From NCBI RefSeq assembly GCF_015776785.2, contig NZ_LFMD02000007.1, positions 1,150,875 through 1,187,794 on the forward strand: a stretch of 36,920 nucleotides of DNA. The letters are read 5' to 3'. Source of the DNA: Kitasatospora sp. SUK 42 (GTDB taxonomy: Bacteria; Actinomycetota; Actinomycetes; Streptomycetales; Streptomycetaceae). The translations under genes and the position numbers were made by a program. Under the pieces are notes generated by a model that saw nothing but the letters and a program-made list of their open reading frames with translations, was not told the DNA's origin and ran no database searches. How positions within the stretch are numbered: the first letter of the stretch is position 1; the number at the start of each line of letters is the position of its first letter. This document shows positions 1-7,620 of the stretch, in pieces.

Positions 1-450
1 TCGAGCCGCCTTCCAGCGGGCCCTCCGGGCGCTTCGTTCTTTCGTGTTTCCAGCTTATCAGATGTTTTCCGCTCCGTTTCCGGGGCTTCGTCATCCAACT
101 CGCCGGTGTCTTCCGGGGCTTGACGCCCTGTCCGACGTTTCAAACTCTAGCCGACCCCCGCTCCGAAAAGCGAATCCGACCGCAATCCGATAAAACGCGC
201 ACGCCAAATAAGCACCGAGCCGCAACGCGAAAAGCGAAACGACCGGCACGAACCGGAAGTGATGTTTCAAGGGATTGGCCGCTCCGGGACCGTCCGCGCC
301 GATGCGTGTCCGGTGCTCCCTGTCGAGCGACTGGGAGACTCTACCCCTGCCTCCGCGCCTGAGCCAAATGCCCCCACGCGAGCCGGCCAGCGGCCGCTGG
401 CGATGATGCGCGCGATCCGGCTCGACCGAACAACCGGCCGACCTGTCACC
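1..450 (-). promoter_or_regulatory. Probable rRNA operon promoter/leader region, transcribed leftward out of the window
   Basis: The minus strand is less GC-rich than the rest and carries no convincing gene. It has two identical TAGAGT -10-like hexamers, at 338-343 and 144-149. The first is preceded at an 18-nt spacing by TTGGCT (362-367), a good actinomycete -35. A further TGATAA-like element lies at 55-60, followed by a purine-rich run at about 20-48 that resembles, from memory, the segment just upstream of 16S rRNA in Streptomyces rrn operons. Multiple stacked promoters are typical of those operons. The 16S gene itself would begin beyond position 1, so the assignment rests on resemblance and promoter layout. 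Confidence 0.65.
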
Positions 451-516
451 CACTCACCGATCACCTGCGACCACTGGCCGACATCGGTACTACTCGTCCA
501 GATCGGTACTACACGT

Positions 517-1248
517 CTAGACCCGCGCGTCGGTGGCCAGCGCCTCCGCCACCGGGAGGTTCGGCTGCGGGTGCGTCAACAGGTGCACCCCCGCCGCGAG
601 CGCGCCGCCGACCAGCGGGGCGAGCAGGAACAGCCACAGCTGGGAGAGCGCCCCGCCGCCGGCGAACAGCGCCGGGCCGAGGCTGCGCGCCGGGTTGACG
701 GAGGTGCCGGTGAGCGGGATGCCGACCAGGTGGACGACGGCCAGCGCGATGCCGATCGGCAGCCCGTCGAAGCCGACCGCCGCCAGTCGGTGGGTGACCG
801 CGAGGACCACGTACACCAGCAGGAAGGTGAGCACGACCTCGGTCAGGAAGGCGCCGCCCGCGTTGATGTGCACCTGGGAGCGGTCGCCCCAGCCGTTGGT
901 GCCGAGCTTGCCGTGCGTCTCCAGACCCGGCACCTGCTTCGCCAGCAGCAGCACGAGCGCCGCGCCCGCGATGCCGCCGAGCACCTGCGCCACCCAGTAC
1001 GACACGGCCGTGCGCCCGTCGATCCGGCGGGCCAGCAGGAAGCCGAGAGTCACCGCCGGGTTGACGTGGCAACCGGAGATCGGCCCGAGGGCGTAGGCGA
1101 GCGCGAGCAGCACGAAGCCGAACGCGAGCGCGATGCCCACCGTTCCGATCTGGTCACCCGCGAGAACCGCGGCACCCACCGCCAGCAGCACCAGCAGCAG
1201 GGTCCCGAGGAACTCGCCGACCACCGCCCGCCTGTCCGTTCCACCCAT
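517..1248 (-). CDS. Aquaporin, AqpZ-like water channel (MIP family)
   Basis: A 243-residue membrane channel for water across the cytoplasmic membrane. The two half-helix signatures are intact: CHVNPAVT in the first half and TSVNPARS in the second. The sequence has six hydrophobic helices. The His before the second signature (VVHLVGIPLTG) and the Arg in NPARS match the narrow selectivity filter of AqpZ-type water channels rather than the wider glycerol facilitators; this subfamily call is inference. The ATG at 1248 is preceded by AGGAGG with 9 nt spacing and begins right before the first helix; an open frame extends further upstream but its sequence looks non-coding. The gene is transcribed toward the putative rRNA operon and has about 300 nt between it and the next minus-strand gene. 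Confidence 0.93.
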   Translation of the reverse strand: MGGTDRRAVVGEFLGTLLLVLLAVGAAVLAGDQIGTVGIALAFGFVLLALAYALGPISGCHVNPAVTLGFLLARRIDGRTAVSYWVAQVLGGIAGAALVLLLAKQVPGLETHGKLGTNGWGDRSQVHINAGGAFLTEVVLTFLLVYVVLAVTHRLAAVGFDGLPIGIALAVVHLVGIPLTGTSVNPARSLGPALFAGGGALSQLWLFLLAPLVGGALAAGVHLLTHPQPNLPVAEALATDARV

Positions 1249-1511
1249 ACGCCTGGTCCTCCTGACCGTCAGGGCAGGCGGCCCGGTGCCGCCCGTACCC
1301 GGCCAACCCTGGTCGACCGTTCGGGGGACCGCATGTCGGCCGGACGGCGCACAGCCGTATTCACGGCGCTCCGCCTGCCGAATTACTCCGAATGCATGAA
1401 ACCGTACGAAACTGGCGGGCATCACGCAAAACGGGCAATCGTGAGCGATGTGGGACGAAGACGCGGGGCGGATGGACGGCGAGCGGCTCTCACACCGTCA
1501 GGCCGACGGCC

Positions 1512-1565
1512 CCGTCAGGAGGACGACGCCGCCAGGACGGGGACACCGTCAGGAGGACGACACCG
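1512..1565. repeat. 20-bp direct repeat at the 3' end of the oxidoreductase gene
   Basis: CCGTCAGGAGGACGACGCCG at 1512-1531 recurs with one mismatch at 1546-1565. The second copy contains the stop codon and last Ser codons of the oxidoreductase gene, so the first copy looks like a duplicate of that gene end. It may be a by-product of replication slippage. Confidence 0.7.
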
Positions 1566-2484
1566 ACAGGACGACCTTGCCGCGCAGGTGCCCGTGCTCG
1601 CTGATCCGCTGTGCCTCGGCCGCCTCCGCCAGCGGGAGCACCCGGTGCAGCGGCAGCCGCAGGCTGCCCGCCTCGTGCAGGGCGAGCGCGGTGGCGTAGG
1701 CCTGCTGGTGGTACACCTCTCCGTCGCCGCCGCCGGTGAAGCGGACGCCGTACTTCCCGGCGTCGGCGAAGTCCACGATCGTCACCACCCGGTCCGCGCT
1801 GCCCGTCAGCTCGACCGACAGCGGCAGCACCCCGCCCTGCCCGGCCGCGTCCAGCACCCGGTCCACCCCGCCCGGAGCGGCCGCCCGCACCCGCTCGGCC
1901 AGGCCCTCGCCGTACGTCACCGGGATGGCGCCGAGCTCACGCAGGTGGGCGTGGTTGGGCTCGCTCGCGGTGCCGATCACGGTGATGCCACGCGCCCGGG
2001 CGAACTGCAGCAGCACGGTGCCGACCCCGCCGGCAGCGCCGTGCACCAGCAGCGTCTCGCCGGGCTGGACGCCGAGGACGTCCAGCGCCCGTTCGGAGGT
2101 CTCGGCCGCCCCGGGCAGCGCCGCCGCCTCCTCCCAGCTCAGCGTGGCGGGCTTGTGGGCCAGCTCGTCCACGCCCACCAGCGCGTGCTCGGCGTAGCCG
2201 CCGCCCATCAGGGCGCCGAAGACCTCGTCGCCGGGCGCGAAGCCGGTCACCCCGGCGCCGACGGCCTCCACCACGCCGGACACCTCGAAGCCGGGCACGG
2301 CGGGGAAGGTCACCGGGAAGCGCTCCGCCAGCGCGCCGTTGCGCTGCTTGTAGTCGATCGGGTTGACGGCCGCCGAGCGGACCGCGACCCGCACCTGGCC
2401 GGGCCCGGGGGCGGGCAGCTCGATGTCGATGGTGTGCAGCACGTCCGGGCCGCCGTACTGCGCGAAGGCGATCGCCTTGGTCAT
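1549..2484 (-). CDS. NADP-dependent alcohol dehydrogenase-like oxidoreductase (zinc-independent quinone oxidoreductase type)
   Basis: A 311-residue medium-chain reductase. The N-terminal GroES-like domain has the typical AVNPIDYKQRNG stretch, and the Rossmann half carries HGAAGGVGTVLLQFARARG, the NADPH-binding loop of quinone reductases. The catalytic zinc ligands of true alcohol dehydrogenases are absent, as in the quinone/enone reductase branch. The likely reaction is NADPH-dependent reduction of quinones or enones; the substrate is unknown. ATG 2484 is chosen because AAGGA lies 6 nt upstream and it matches the family start (MTKAIAFAQYGGPDVL). It is divergent from the LuxR-type gene at 2633 across a 148-nt gap, so regulation by that protein is plausible. 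Confidence 0.9.
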   Translation of the reverse strand: MTKAIAFAQYGGPDVLHTIDIELPAPGPGQVRVAVRSAAVNPIDYKQRNGALAERFPVTFPAVPGFEVSGVVEAVGAGVTGFAPGDEVFGALMGGGYAEHALVGVDELAHKPATLSWEEAAALPGAAETSERALDVLGVQPGETLLVHGAAGGVGTVLLQFARARGITVIGTASEPNHAHLRELGAIPVTYGEGLAERVRAAAPGGVDRVLDAAGQGGVLPLSVELTGSADRVVTIVDFADAGKYGVRFTGGGDGEVYHQQAYATALALHEAGSLRLPLHRVLPLAEAAEAQRISEHGHLRGKVVLSVSSS

Positions 2485-2632
2485 GGGATGTCCTTGGGGT
2501 TTGCGGGAGTTGCTCTCTTCCGACGACTCCATCCTGCGCCCCGGGCGGCGGCTGCCCGGCCAGCCCTTCGGACGGTTCGACCTGGCCGAAGGAACGGGCC
2601 GCCCCAGCCGGCGGCGAGGCTAGGCTCAGGGC

Positions 2633-3970
2633 ATGGACGAGACCTGGCAGGAACACTGGGGCCGCCCCGAGGACGCGCTGGCGCGGGCGGTCGAGGTGCT
2701 GAGCACACCCCGGCCGGACCTCCTGCTGCGGCTCGCCGAGGTGGTCGGCTCCCTCGTGCCGCACGAGGTGATCGCACAGCTCAACGGCATCTGCACCTTC
2801 TCCCCCTCCTACGCCTCCGGCACGCCCGAACTGGCCAGGCGGATCAGCGGCCTGGACCTGTCCCGGCTGGCCGACCGAACGGCCGAGGCCACCTCGTCCG
2901 GCCGTCCCTGGCAGGGCGAGGCCGAACTCGCCGGGCGCACCCGGCCGGTGGTGGTGGTCGCCGCGACCGCGCCGGGCGGCGGCGGCCGGGCCGTCCTGCT
3001 CCTCGTCCGGACCGGCACCGAGCCCGTGGCGCCGAGAGCGCTCACCATCCTCCAGCGGTTCTGGGAGCTGGCCGTCGCCCACTCCGACCACCGCGCCACC
3101 GACGCCGCCCCCACCCACGCGGCCGCCTCCCGCGCCTCCGCCAACGCCCGGGCCCGCGCCATCGCCGAGTTCACCGGCACCCACAGCGCGGCGCTCACCG
3201 CGATCCTGGCGCCGCTGCGCTCGGCCGACCTGGACGACGCCGCCGCCCGCCGCGCCGCCACCGAGCTGGCCGTCACCGCCCTGCTCGACCTTCGCCAGGG
3301 CGCCGAACTGGACCGCACGCTCAGCGAGGAGCCCGCGGGCACCGCCTTCGCCCGGCTCGCCCGCGAACTGGGCCCGCTGCTGCGGCACACCAGGGTGCGC
3401 CTGGACGTCGCTCCCCCGGCGGAGGCCGACCGGTCCGTTCCGGCGGACGCCGCGCACACGGCCCGGGACGCCGTCCGGGCGGCCGTGCTGCTGATGCTGG
3501 AGCAGGAGAAGCCGACCCGGCTGCACGTGAGTTGGAGCTTCGCGGCGGACGGGCTGCTGCGCGCCGTCGTGCGCGGCGACGGACTCGGCCTGCTCACCGC
3601 CGACGCCCTCACCGTCCACCGCACCGCCGACCGCGTCGCCGTCCTCGGCGGGCACTACACCGTCGAGGCCGTGCCGGGCTGGGGCACCACGGTGACCGTG
3701 GACCTCCCGCTCGCCCTGCCCGAGCCCGCCGCCCCCGAGACCGACCCCCTGGACGGCCTCCAGCCGCGCGAGCTGGAGGTGCTCGACCAGCTGGCGCGGG
3801 GCCGCCGCAACCGGGACATCGCGGCTGCGCTGCACATCAGCGAGTCCACGGTGAAGTTCCATGTGGCCAACATCCTGGCCAAGTTGGACGTCTCCTCGCG
3901 CGGCGAGGCGGCGGCCCTGGCCCACCGCGCGGGCCTGCCGAGGCCGGAGCGCCTGCACGTGGCATCGTGA
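2633..3970 (+). CDS. LuxR-family regulator with a kinase-like ATPase remnant
   Basis: A 445-residue protein whose C-terminus (about 377-440) is a clear LuxR/GerE helix-turn-helix: LQPRELEVLDQLARGRRNRD, then ISESTVKFHVANILAKLDV. The middle, about 270-370, resembles a histidine-kinase ATPase domain: RGDGLGLLTADAL fits the G1 box and the following AVLGGHYTVEAVPGWGTTV fits the G2 region. No phospho-acceptor Asp receiver is evident. This resembles fusions in which a GAF-like sensor and degenerate ATPase precede the DNA-binding domain; function is inferred. The ATG has no strong Shine-Dalgarno, but TAGGCT lies exactly 6 nt upstream, which would give a leaderless mRNA. It probably regulates the divergent oxidoreductase. 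Confidence 0.85.
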   Translation: MDETWQEHWGRPEDALARAVEVLSTPRPDLLLRLAEVVGSLVPHEVIAQLNGICTFSPSYASGTPELARRISGLDLSRLADRTAEATSSGRPWQGEAELAGRTRPVVVVAATAPGGGGRAVLLLVRTGTEPVAPRALTILQRFWELAVAHSDHRATDAAPTHAAASRASANARARAIAEFTGTHSAALTAILAPLRSADLDDAAARRAATELAVTALLDLRQGAELDRTLSEEPAGTAFARLARELGPLLRHTRVRLDVAPPAEADRSVPADAAHTARDAVRAAVLLMLEQEKPTRLHVSWSFAADGLLRAVVRGDGLGLLTADALTVHRTADRVAVLGGHYTVEAVPGWGTTVTVDLPLALPEPAAPETDPLDGLQPRELEVLDQLARGRRNRDIAAALHISESTVKFHVANILAKLDVSSRGEAAALAHRAGLPRPERLHVAS

Positions 3971-4012
3971 ACCGGTGCAGCCCTCCCCGCACCTGCCGCC
4001 CCGGGATCCGAC

Positions 4013-4456
4013 ATGACCGAACGCCTGCCCACCACCTGGGACGCCGCCGCCCCCGGCGTGCTCCGTCTGCCCTCCGGCCGCCTGCTGCGCGGCCGCGGGC
4101 TGCTCGACCCGCTCCCGCCCGGGCCCCGACCCGCCTTCGGCGTCTACCTGCTGGGCCGGCCGCCGGAGGACTTCGGTTGGGAGAGCCGCTGGGTGCGCTG
4201 GCCCGACTTCCGGCTGCCCGCCGACCGGGCCGACGCCGCCGACGCCTTCATCGAGGCCTGGGAGCGCTGCGCGGGCGAGCGCGTCGAGCTCGCCTGCGCG
4301 GGCGGACGGGGGCGGACGGGCACCGCGCTCGCCTGCATCGCGGTGCTGGACGGCGTCCCGGCGGCGCAGGCGGTCGCGTACGTGCGGGAGCACTACAGCC
4401 CGCACGCCGTGGAGACGCCGTGGCAGCGCAAGTTCGTGGAACGCCGGCGCGGCTAG
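4013..4456 (+). CDS. Small protein-tyrosine phosphatase-like protein
   Basis: A 147-residue cytoplasmic protein with the Cys-X5-Arg phosphate-binding loop CAGGRGRTG (Cys95, Arg101). WPDF at 63-66 is placed like the WPD loop that supplies the general acid Asp65. The domain is compact and lacks any targeting sequence. These features fit the dual-specificity/tyrosine phosphatase superfamily; the substrate is not predictable. It starts 42 nt after the LuxR-type gene stop on the same strand and may be co-transcribed. The stop codon lies inside a 19-bp tandem repeat. Confidence 0.85.
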   Translation: MTERLPTTWDAAAPGVLRLPSGRLLRGRGLLDPLPPGPRPAFGVYLLGRPPEDFGWESRWVRWPDFRLPADRADAADAFIEAWERCAGERVELACAGGRGRTGTALACIAVLDGVPAAQAVAYVREHYSPHAVETPWQRKFVERRRG

Positions 4457-4491
4457 CCCTAACACCGGCGTCTAGCCCTGACACCGGCGGC
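4454..4491. repeat. Two tandem copies of a 19-bp repeat
   Basis: TAGCCCTAACACCGGCGTC (4454-4472) is followed directly by a near-identical copy (4473-4491). The first TAG is the stop codon of the phosphatase gene. No function is evident. Confidence 0.75.
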
Positions 4492-4659
4492 CGGACCGAA
4501 CACCGTGGGTGGGGATCCGCTCCGGAGGCGGTCAACCGGCGCCCGGGCCCCGCCGCCACCAGGACGGCGCCCGCCTGCTCCCCCGCCCCGCGTGGGCGGC
4601 GGATCAGGCGGGCCCCCGGCAGGGCCTCCGCCGGGACATCAGGTGGGACGGGCGGGGCA

Positions 4660-4866
4660 TCAGGGAGTGCCGATCGCGGTCGGGGCCGGCAACGGCGGCG
4701 GCGAGGTGGCCGGGGTGTCGGAGAACCCGACGAAGTGTCCCCAGAGCCAGAGCGCCGCGGCCGCCCCGGCGATCAGCCAGCCGCCGCGCTTCTCGCCGAC
4801 GCCGCCGGGCGTCGGCCTGCGCCGCCAGTACCCGCGTACGAAGACCCGGTCGTCCTGCTTGGCCAC
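4660..4866 (-). CDS. Small single-pass membrane protein of unknown function
   Basis: A 68-residue protein starting at GTG 4866, preceded by GGGGAGG with about 4 nt spacing. The N-terminal third is basic (DDRVFVRGYWRRR), followed by a hydrophobic segment at about 28-44 (GGWLIAGAAAALWLWGHFV) and a Pro/Thr-rich tail. Charge distribution suggests the N-terminus stays in the cytoplasm. I do not recognise the family. The open frame runs further upstream, but the ribosome-binding site and composition support the GTG. Confidence 0.65.
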   Translation of the reverse strand: MAKQDDRVFVRGYWRRRPTPGGVGEKRGGWLIAGAAAALWLWGHFVGFSDTPATSPPPLPAPTAIGTP

Positions 4867-5187
4867 TGCGCCTCCCCGGTCGGGCGCGGCACCCGGTGCG
4901 CCGCGAGCCCGTCCATCGGATGTAGCAGCGCTTCCTCGGCACACGCACGACCACCCCGCCGGGAACCGGACACGGGCGCCCCGGCGCGCCGCCAGTGAAC
5001 GCGCCCCCGGCAGCGCCGCTGAGCAGCGCCGATGGCGTCCCGCCAGGTTGGCGCGAACGCCCCCGGCGTGCCCGGCGCACTCCCCGGCGCCTGCCCGCCG
5101 TCCGCTCCCCGGAAGGAGCCCCCGCCACGGCGCCACCGCCACCGCCGCCCCGAGACCGGGAAGCGGAGACCGGGAAGCGGGGACCGG
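4867..5187. other. Intergenic stretch without a recognised gene
   Basis: This 321-nt, very GC-rich gap separates the small membrane protein gene from the end of ureD. It contains a short tandem repeat, GAGACCGGGAAGCG twice around 5151-5180, close to the ureD stop. A TACATC hexamer around 4917-4922 on the minus strand could belong to a promoter for the membrane protein gene, but no matching -35 is clear. I see no RNA gene. Confidence 0.4.
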
Positions 5188-6198
5188 CTAGGTCTTCCGC
5201 AGGTCCGGCGCCGGGGCGCCGATCAGCAGGTACCGCACGGCGTCCCAGGCCGCGCGGAGGGCGGCGGCGCAGGCCCGGGTGTCGGAGTCGAGCAGCCGCA
5301 GCCAGGCGCCGCTGTCCTGCGGCAGCACGCTGACGCCGTACAGCAGTCCGCGGTCGGCGAGTGCCTCGTGGAGGGTGTCGGCGATCCGGGCGGCCGGGGC
5401 GAGCGGGCTGAGGACGTAGAGACTGGACATCACGTCGTGTCCGCCGAGGACGGCCGGTCCGGTGACGCCGCCGCCGGTGGCCGAGGGCTCCAGCCGGACG
5501 GTGTCGAGCGCGACCAGCTCACCTCCGGGGCGCCGCACTTCGAGGTCGGAGGCGAACACCTGGTAGGCGTTCCGCTCGCCCCGGGCGAGGCGTCCGGCGA
5601 GGACGGTCTCACCGACGAGCACGGTGGCGCCCGGGTCGACGGTGAGTACGGTGCGCTGGTAGAAGCGCGAGTCGACGAAGGGGATCACCGGCTCGGGCAG
5701 GTACTCGACGTAGGCACCGGGCCCGGCCTCCAGGTTGAGGAGTTGGGTCGCGTAGTCGTGCTCCATCCGGTAGACCTTGGTGGCCGCCTGGGTGGTCAGG
5801 TGGACGGCCGTGTCGGCGCCGCAGCGGATGTCCGTCCGCAGCCGGTCGGCCTGCAGGATGCCGCCGCCGGTGGACATCAGCAGGGTGACGGCGAGGTCGG
5901 GGCGGGCCGGGTCGAAGTAGAGCGGGCGCATGATCTGCAACGGCGACTTCTGGTAGTGGCCGGTGAGTTCGGTGCGTTCGCCGATCCGCTCGAAGGCGAG
6001 CTCCAGCAGTCCGACCTTGCCGGGACGCCCGACCCCGAGGGTGTCGGGCGTCCCGGCGTGCCGGCGGACCTCGTACGGGACGCGGGCCGGCGCGTAGTGC
6101 CGGGGGTCGAGCCGGGGCACCGGCCCCTCCGTCGGCACCGGCCCCTCCATCGGCACCGGCCCCTCCGTCGACGCGGTCACGCCCGTCAGCACGGTCAC
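5188..6198 (-). CDS. ureD: Urease accessory protein UreD (UreH)
   Basis: A 336-residue scaffold protein that binds apo-urease and, with UreF and UreG, forms the complex through which nickel reaches the UreC active site. Family stretches are present: GKVGLLELAFERIGERT, then QKSPLQIMRPLYFDP, STGGGILQADRL and QAATKVYRM. The C-terminus is RYLLIGAPAPDLRKT. The GTG at 6198 overlaps the ureG stop (GTGA), indicating translational coupling. The first 25 or so residues are an unusual Gly-Pro-Val-Pro-Thr-Glu repeat encoded by an 18-bp tandem repeat, and conservation begins after it, so a later start cannot be excluded. It is the last gene of the cluster. Confidence 0.93.
   Translation of the reverse strand: MTVLTGVTASTEGPVPMEGPVPTEGPVPRLDPRHYAPARVPYEVRRHAGTPDTLGVGRPGKVGLLELAFERIGERTELTGHYQKSPLQIMRPLYFDPARPDLAVTLLMSTGGGILQADRLRTDIRCGADTAVHLTTQAATKVYRMEHDYATQLLNLEAGPGAYVEYLPEPVIPFVDSRFYQRTVLTVDPGATVLVGETVLAGRLARGERNAYQVFASDLEVRRPGGELVALDTVRLEPSATGGGVTGPAVLGGHDVMSSLYVLSPLAPAARIADTLHEALADRGLLYGVSVLPQDSGAWLRLLDSDTRACAAALRAAWDAVRYLLIGAPAPDLRKT
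6116..6169. repeat. Three tandem copies of an 18-bp repeat inside the 5' end of ureD
   Basis: GGCACCGGCCCCTCCGTC is repeated three times head to tail (6116-6133, 6134-6151, 6152-6169), with one substitution in the second copy. It encodes a repeated EGPVPT hexapeptide on the minus strand. Copy number is a multiple of three bases, so changes would lengthen or shorten the UreD N-terminus without breaking the frame. Confidence 0.9.
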
Positions 6199-6815
6199 GC
6201 CGGGACCTTCCGGAAGGTCTCCAGGAAGGTCGCGATCTCCTCCAGCCCCTCCCCCGTCAGGCAGTTGGTGAGCACCACCGGCCCGCCCTCGCGCACCCGG
6301 TGCGCGTCGGACTCCATGACGCCGAGGTCGGCGCGGACGTACTGGGCGATGTCGATCTTGTTGATGACCAGCAGGTCCGACTCGGTGATGCCCGGACCGC
6401 GCTTGCGGGGCATCTTCTCGCCCTCGGCGGTGTCGAGGACGAACAGGAAGAGGTCGACCAGCACCGGGCTGAAGGTCAGGGTGAGGTTGTCGCCGCCGGA
6501 CTCGAACAGCAGGGTGTCGACGTCGGGGAAGCGCTCCAGCATCTCGGCCCCGGCGGCCAGGTTCATCGTCGGGTCGTCCCGGACGGCGGTGTGCGGGCAG
6601 GCGCCGGTCTCCACGCCGACCACCCGCTCGGGGTCGAGCACCCCGGCGAGGGTGCGGCGCACGTGCTGGGCGTCCTCCTGGGTGTAGATGTCGTTGGTGA
6701 TGACCGCCGGGCGGTGGCCGCGCTCGATCAGCACCGGGACGAGGGCCTCGATCAGCGCCGTCTTGCCGGAGCCGACCGGGCCGCCGATGCCCACGCGGAG
6801 CACGTTCTCGGTCAT
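6195..6815 (-). CDS. ureG: Urease accessory GTPase UreG
   Basis: A 206-residue SIMIBI-class GTPase that carries nickel and couples GTP hydrolysis to its insertion into urease. The P-loop is GIGGPVGSGKTALIEAL near the N-terminus, the nickel-binding Cys-Pro-His motif is in ETGACPHTAVRDD, and ESGGDNLTLTFSP and the base-recognition motif VINKID are intact. Length is typical. The ATG at 6815 has AAGGAG 6 nt upstream. Its stop overlaps the ureD start, and the preceding ureF stop is 36 nt away. Confidence 0.97.
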   Translation of the reverse strand: MTENVLRVGIGGPVGSGKTALIEALVPVLIERGHRPAVITNDIYTQEDAQHVRRTLAGVLDPERVVGVETGACPHTAVRDDPTMNLAAGAEMLERFPDVDTLLFESGGDNLTLTFSPVLVDLFLFVLDTAEGEKMPRKRGPGITESDLLVINKIDIAQYVRADLGVMESDAHRVREGGPVVLTNCLTGEGLEEIATFLETFRKVPA

Positions 6816-6851
6816 GCTGTTCTCCTTGCTCGTTTTCCTCGACAGATGTGT

Positions 6852-7616
6852 TCAGCTCGCGAACAGCCGTGCCTCGGCCCGCTCGTGCCGTCCGGACATC
6901 GCGTCCGCGATCGGCACGCAGCCGCCCAGGTCCGCCAACTCCCGTACCAGCGCCGCCGACACGACCTCCCGGATCACCGGGGAGGCCGCCCTCAGCACCA
7001 CCTGCGCCCGCCGGTGGTCGGTCAGCCGCAGGCGCAGCGCGGCGCCGACGAAGCTGGTGCAGAAGGCGAACAGGTCGCTGGCGACGGCCTGTTCGACCGG
7101 TACGGCGGCCGAGGCGTAGGCGACCCCGGCGACGACCGCCTGGCAGCCGGGGGCGCGCTTGGCGGCGACCAGTTCGGCGTACCACTCCAGCGGCTCGCCA
7201 CCCACCGACTCCCGTGCGATGTCGAGGAGTTGGCGCCCCGTCCGGGTGGAGGCCAGCCGCAGCTCACGGTTGAGCCTGGTGGCGTGCAGCCGCTGGTCGA
7301 TCTCGACGAGCAGCTCCCGGTCGTCCTCGGTGGCGGCCCGGTGGGCCAGGGCCAGCGCCGTGGCGTCGGACGGTCCGACGCCGTGCCGCAGCAGGTCGGC
7401 GAGCAGCCCGGGCAGGGTGTCCGGGGTGACGGCCTTGGCCTGGGCGTAGCCCTCCAGGCCGTGCGAGAGGGTGTAGAAGCCGCTGGGGAAGGCGGAGTCG
7501 GTCAGCTGGAGACTGACCAGCAGGGCGTCGAGTCCGCCGCCCATGGAGACGTCCACGGAGGCGTCCACGGGGGCGCTCACGGAGCCGTCCACGGGGGCGT
7601 CCACGGAGGCGCTCAC
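6852..7616 (-). CDS. ureF: Urease accessory protein UreF
   Basis: A 254-residue helical protein that joins UreD on apo-urease and recruits UreG. Recognisable stretches include LQLTDSAFPSGFYTLSHGLE, followed by the long helical body and the C-terminal ADAMSGRHERAEARLFAS. The likely start is GTG 7616, overlapping the ureC stop. The first 24 residues are six four-residue units of the type VDAP/VSAS encoded by a 12-bp repeat; each unit begins with an in-frame GTG, and an ATG follows at 7544, where conservation starts. The true start is therefore uncertain among several codons. Confidence 0.93.
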   Translation of the reverse strand: MSASVDAPVDGSVSAPVDASVDVSMGGGLDALLVSLQLTDSAFPSGFYTLSHGLEGYAQAKAVTPDTLPGLLADLLRHGVGPSDATALALAHRAATEDDRELLVEIDQRLHATRLNRELRLASTRTGRQLLDIARESVGGEPLEWYAELVAAKRAPGCQAVVAGVAYASAAVPVEQAVASDLFAFCTSFVGAALRLRLTDHRRAQVVLRAASPVIREVVSAALVRELADLGGCVPIADAMSGRHERAEARLFAS

Positions 7617-7620
7617 GCGA
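7549..7620. repeat. Six-unit 12-bp minisatellite spanning the ureC/ureF junction
   Basis: Units of the form GCGTCCACGGRG follow one another from 7549 to 7620 with a few substitutions. They cover the ureC stop, the presumed ureF GTG start and the first 24 ureF codons. Every unit supplies an in-frame GTG on the minus strand. Confidence 0.85.

Noticed and set aside
259..4998. Very long plus-strand open frame of over 1500 codons across several genes
   Set aside because: It runs antisense or out of frame through well-supported genes and reads as Arg/Pro/Gly-rich sequence, the usual effect of high GC content.
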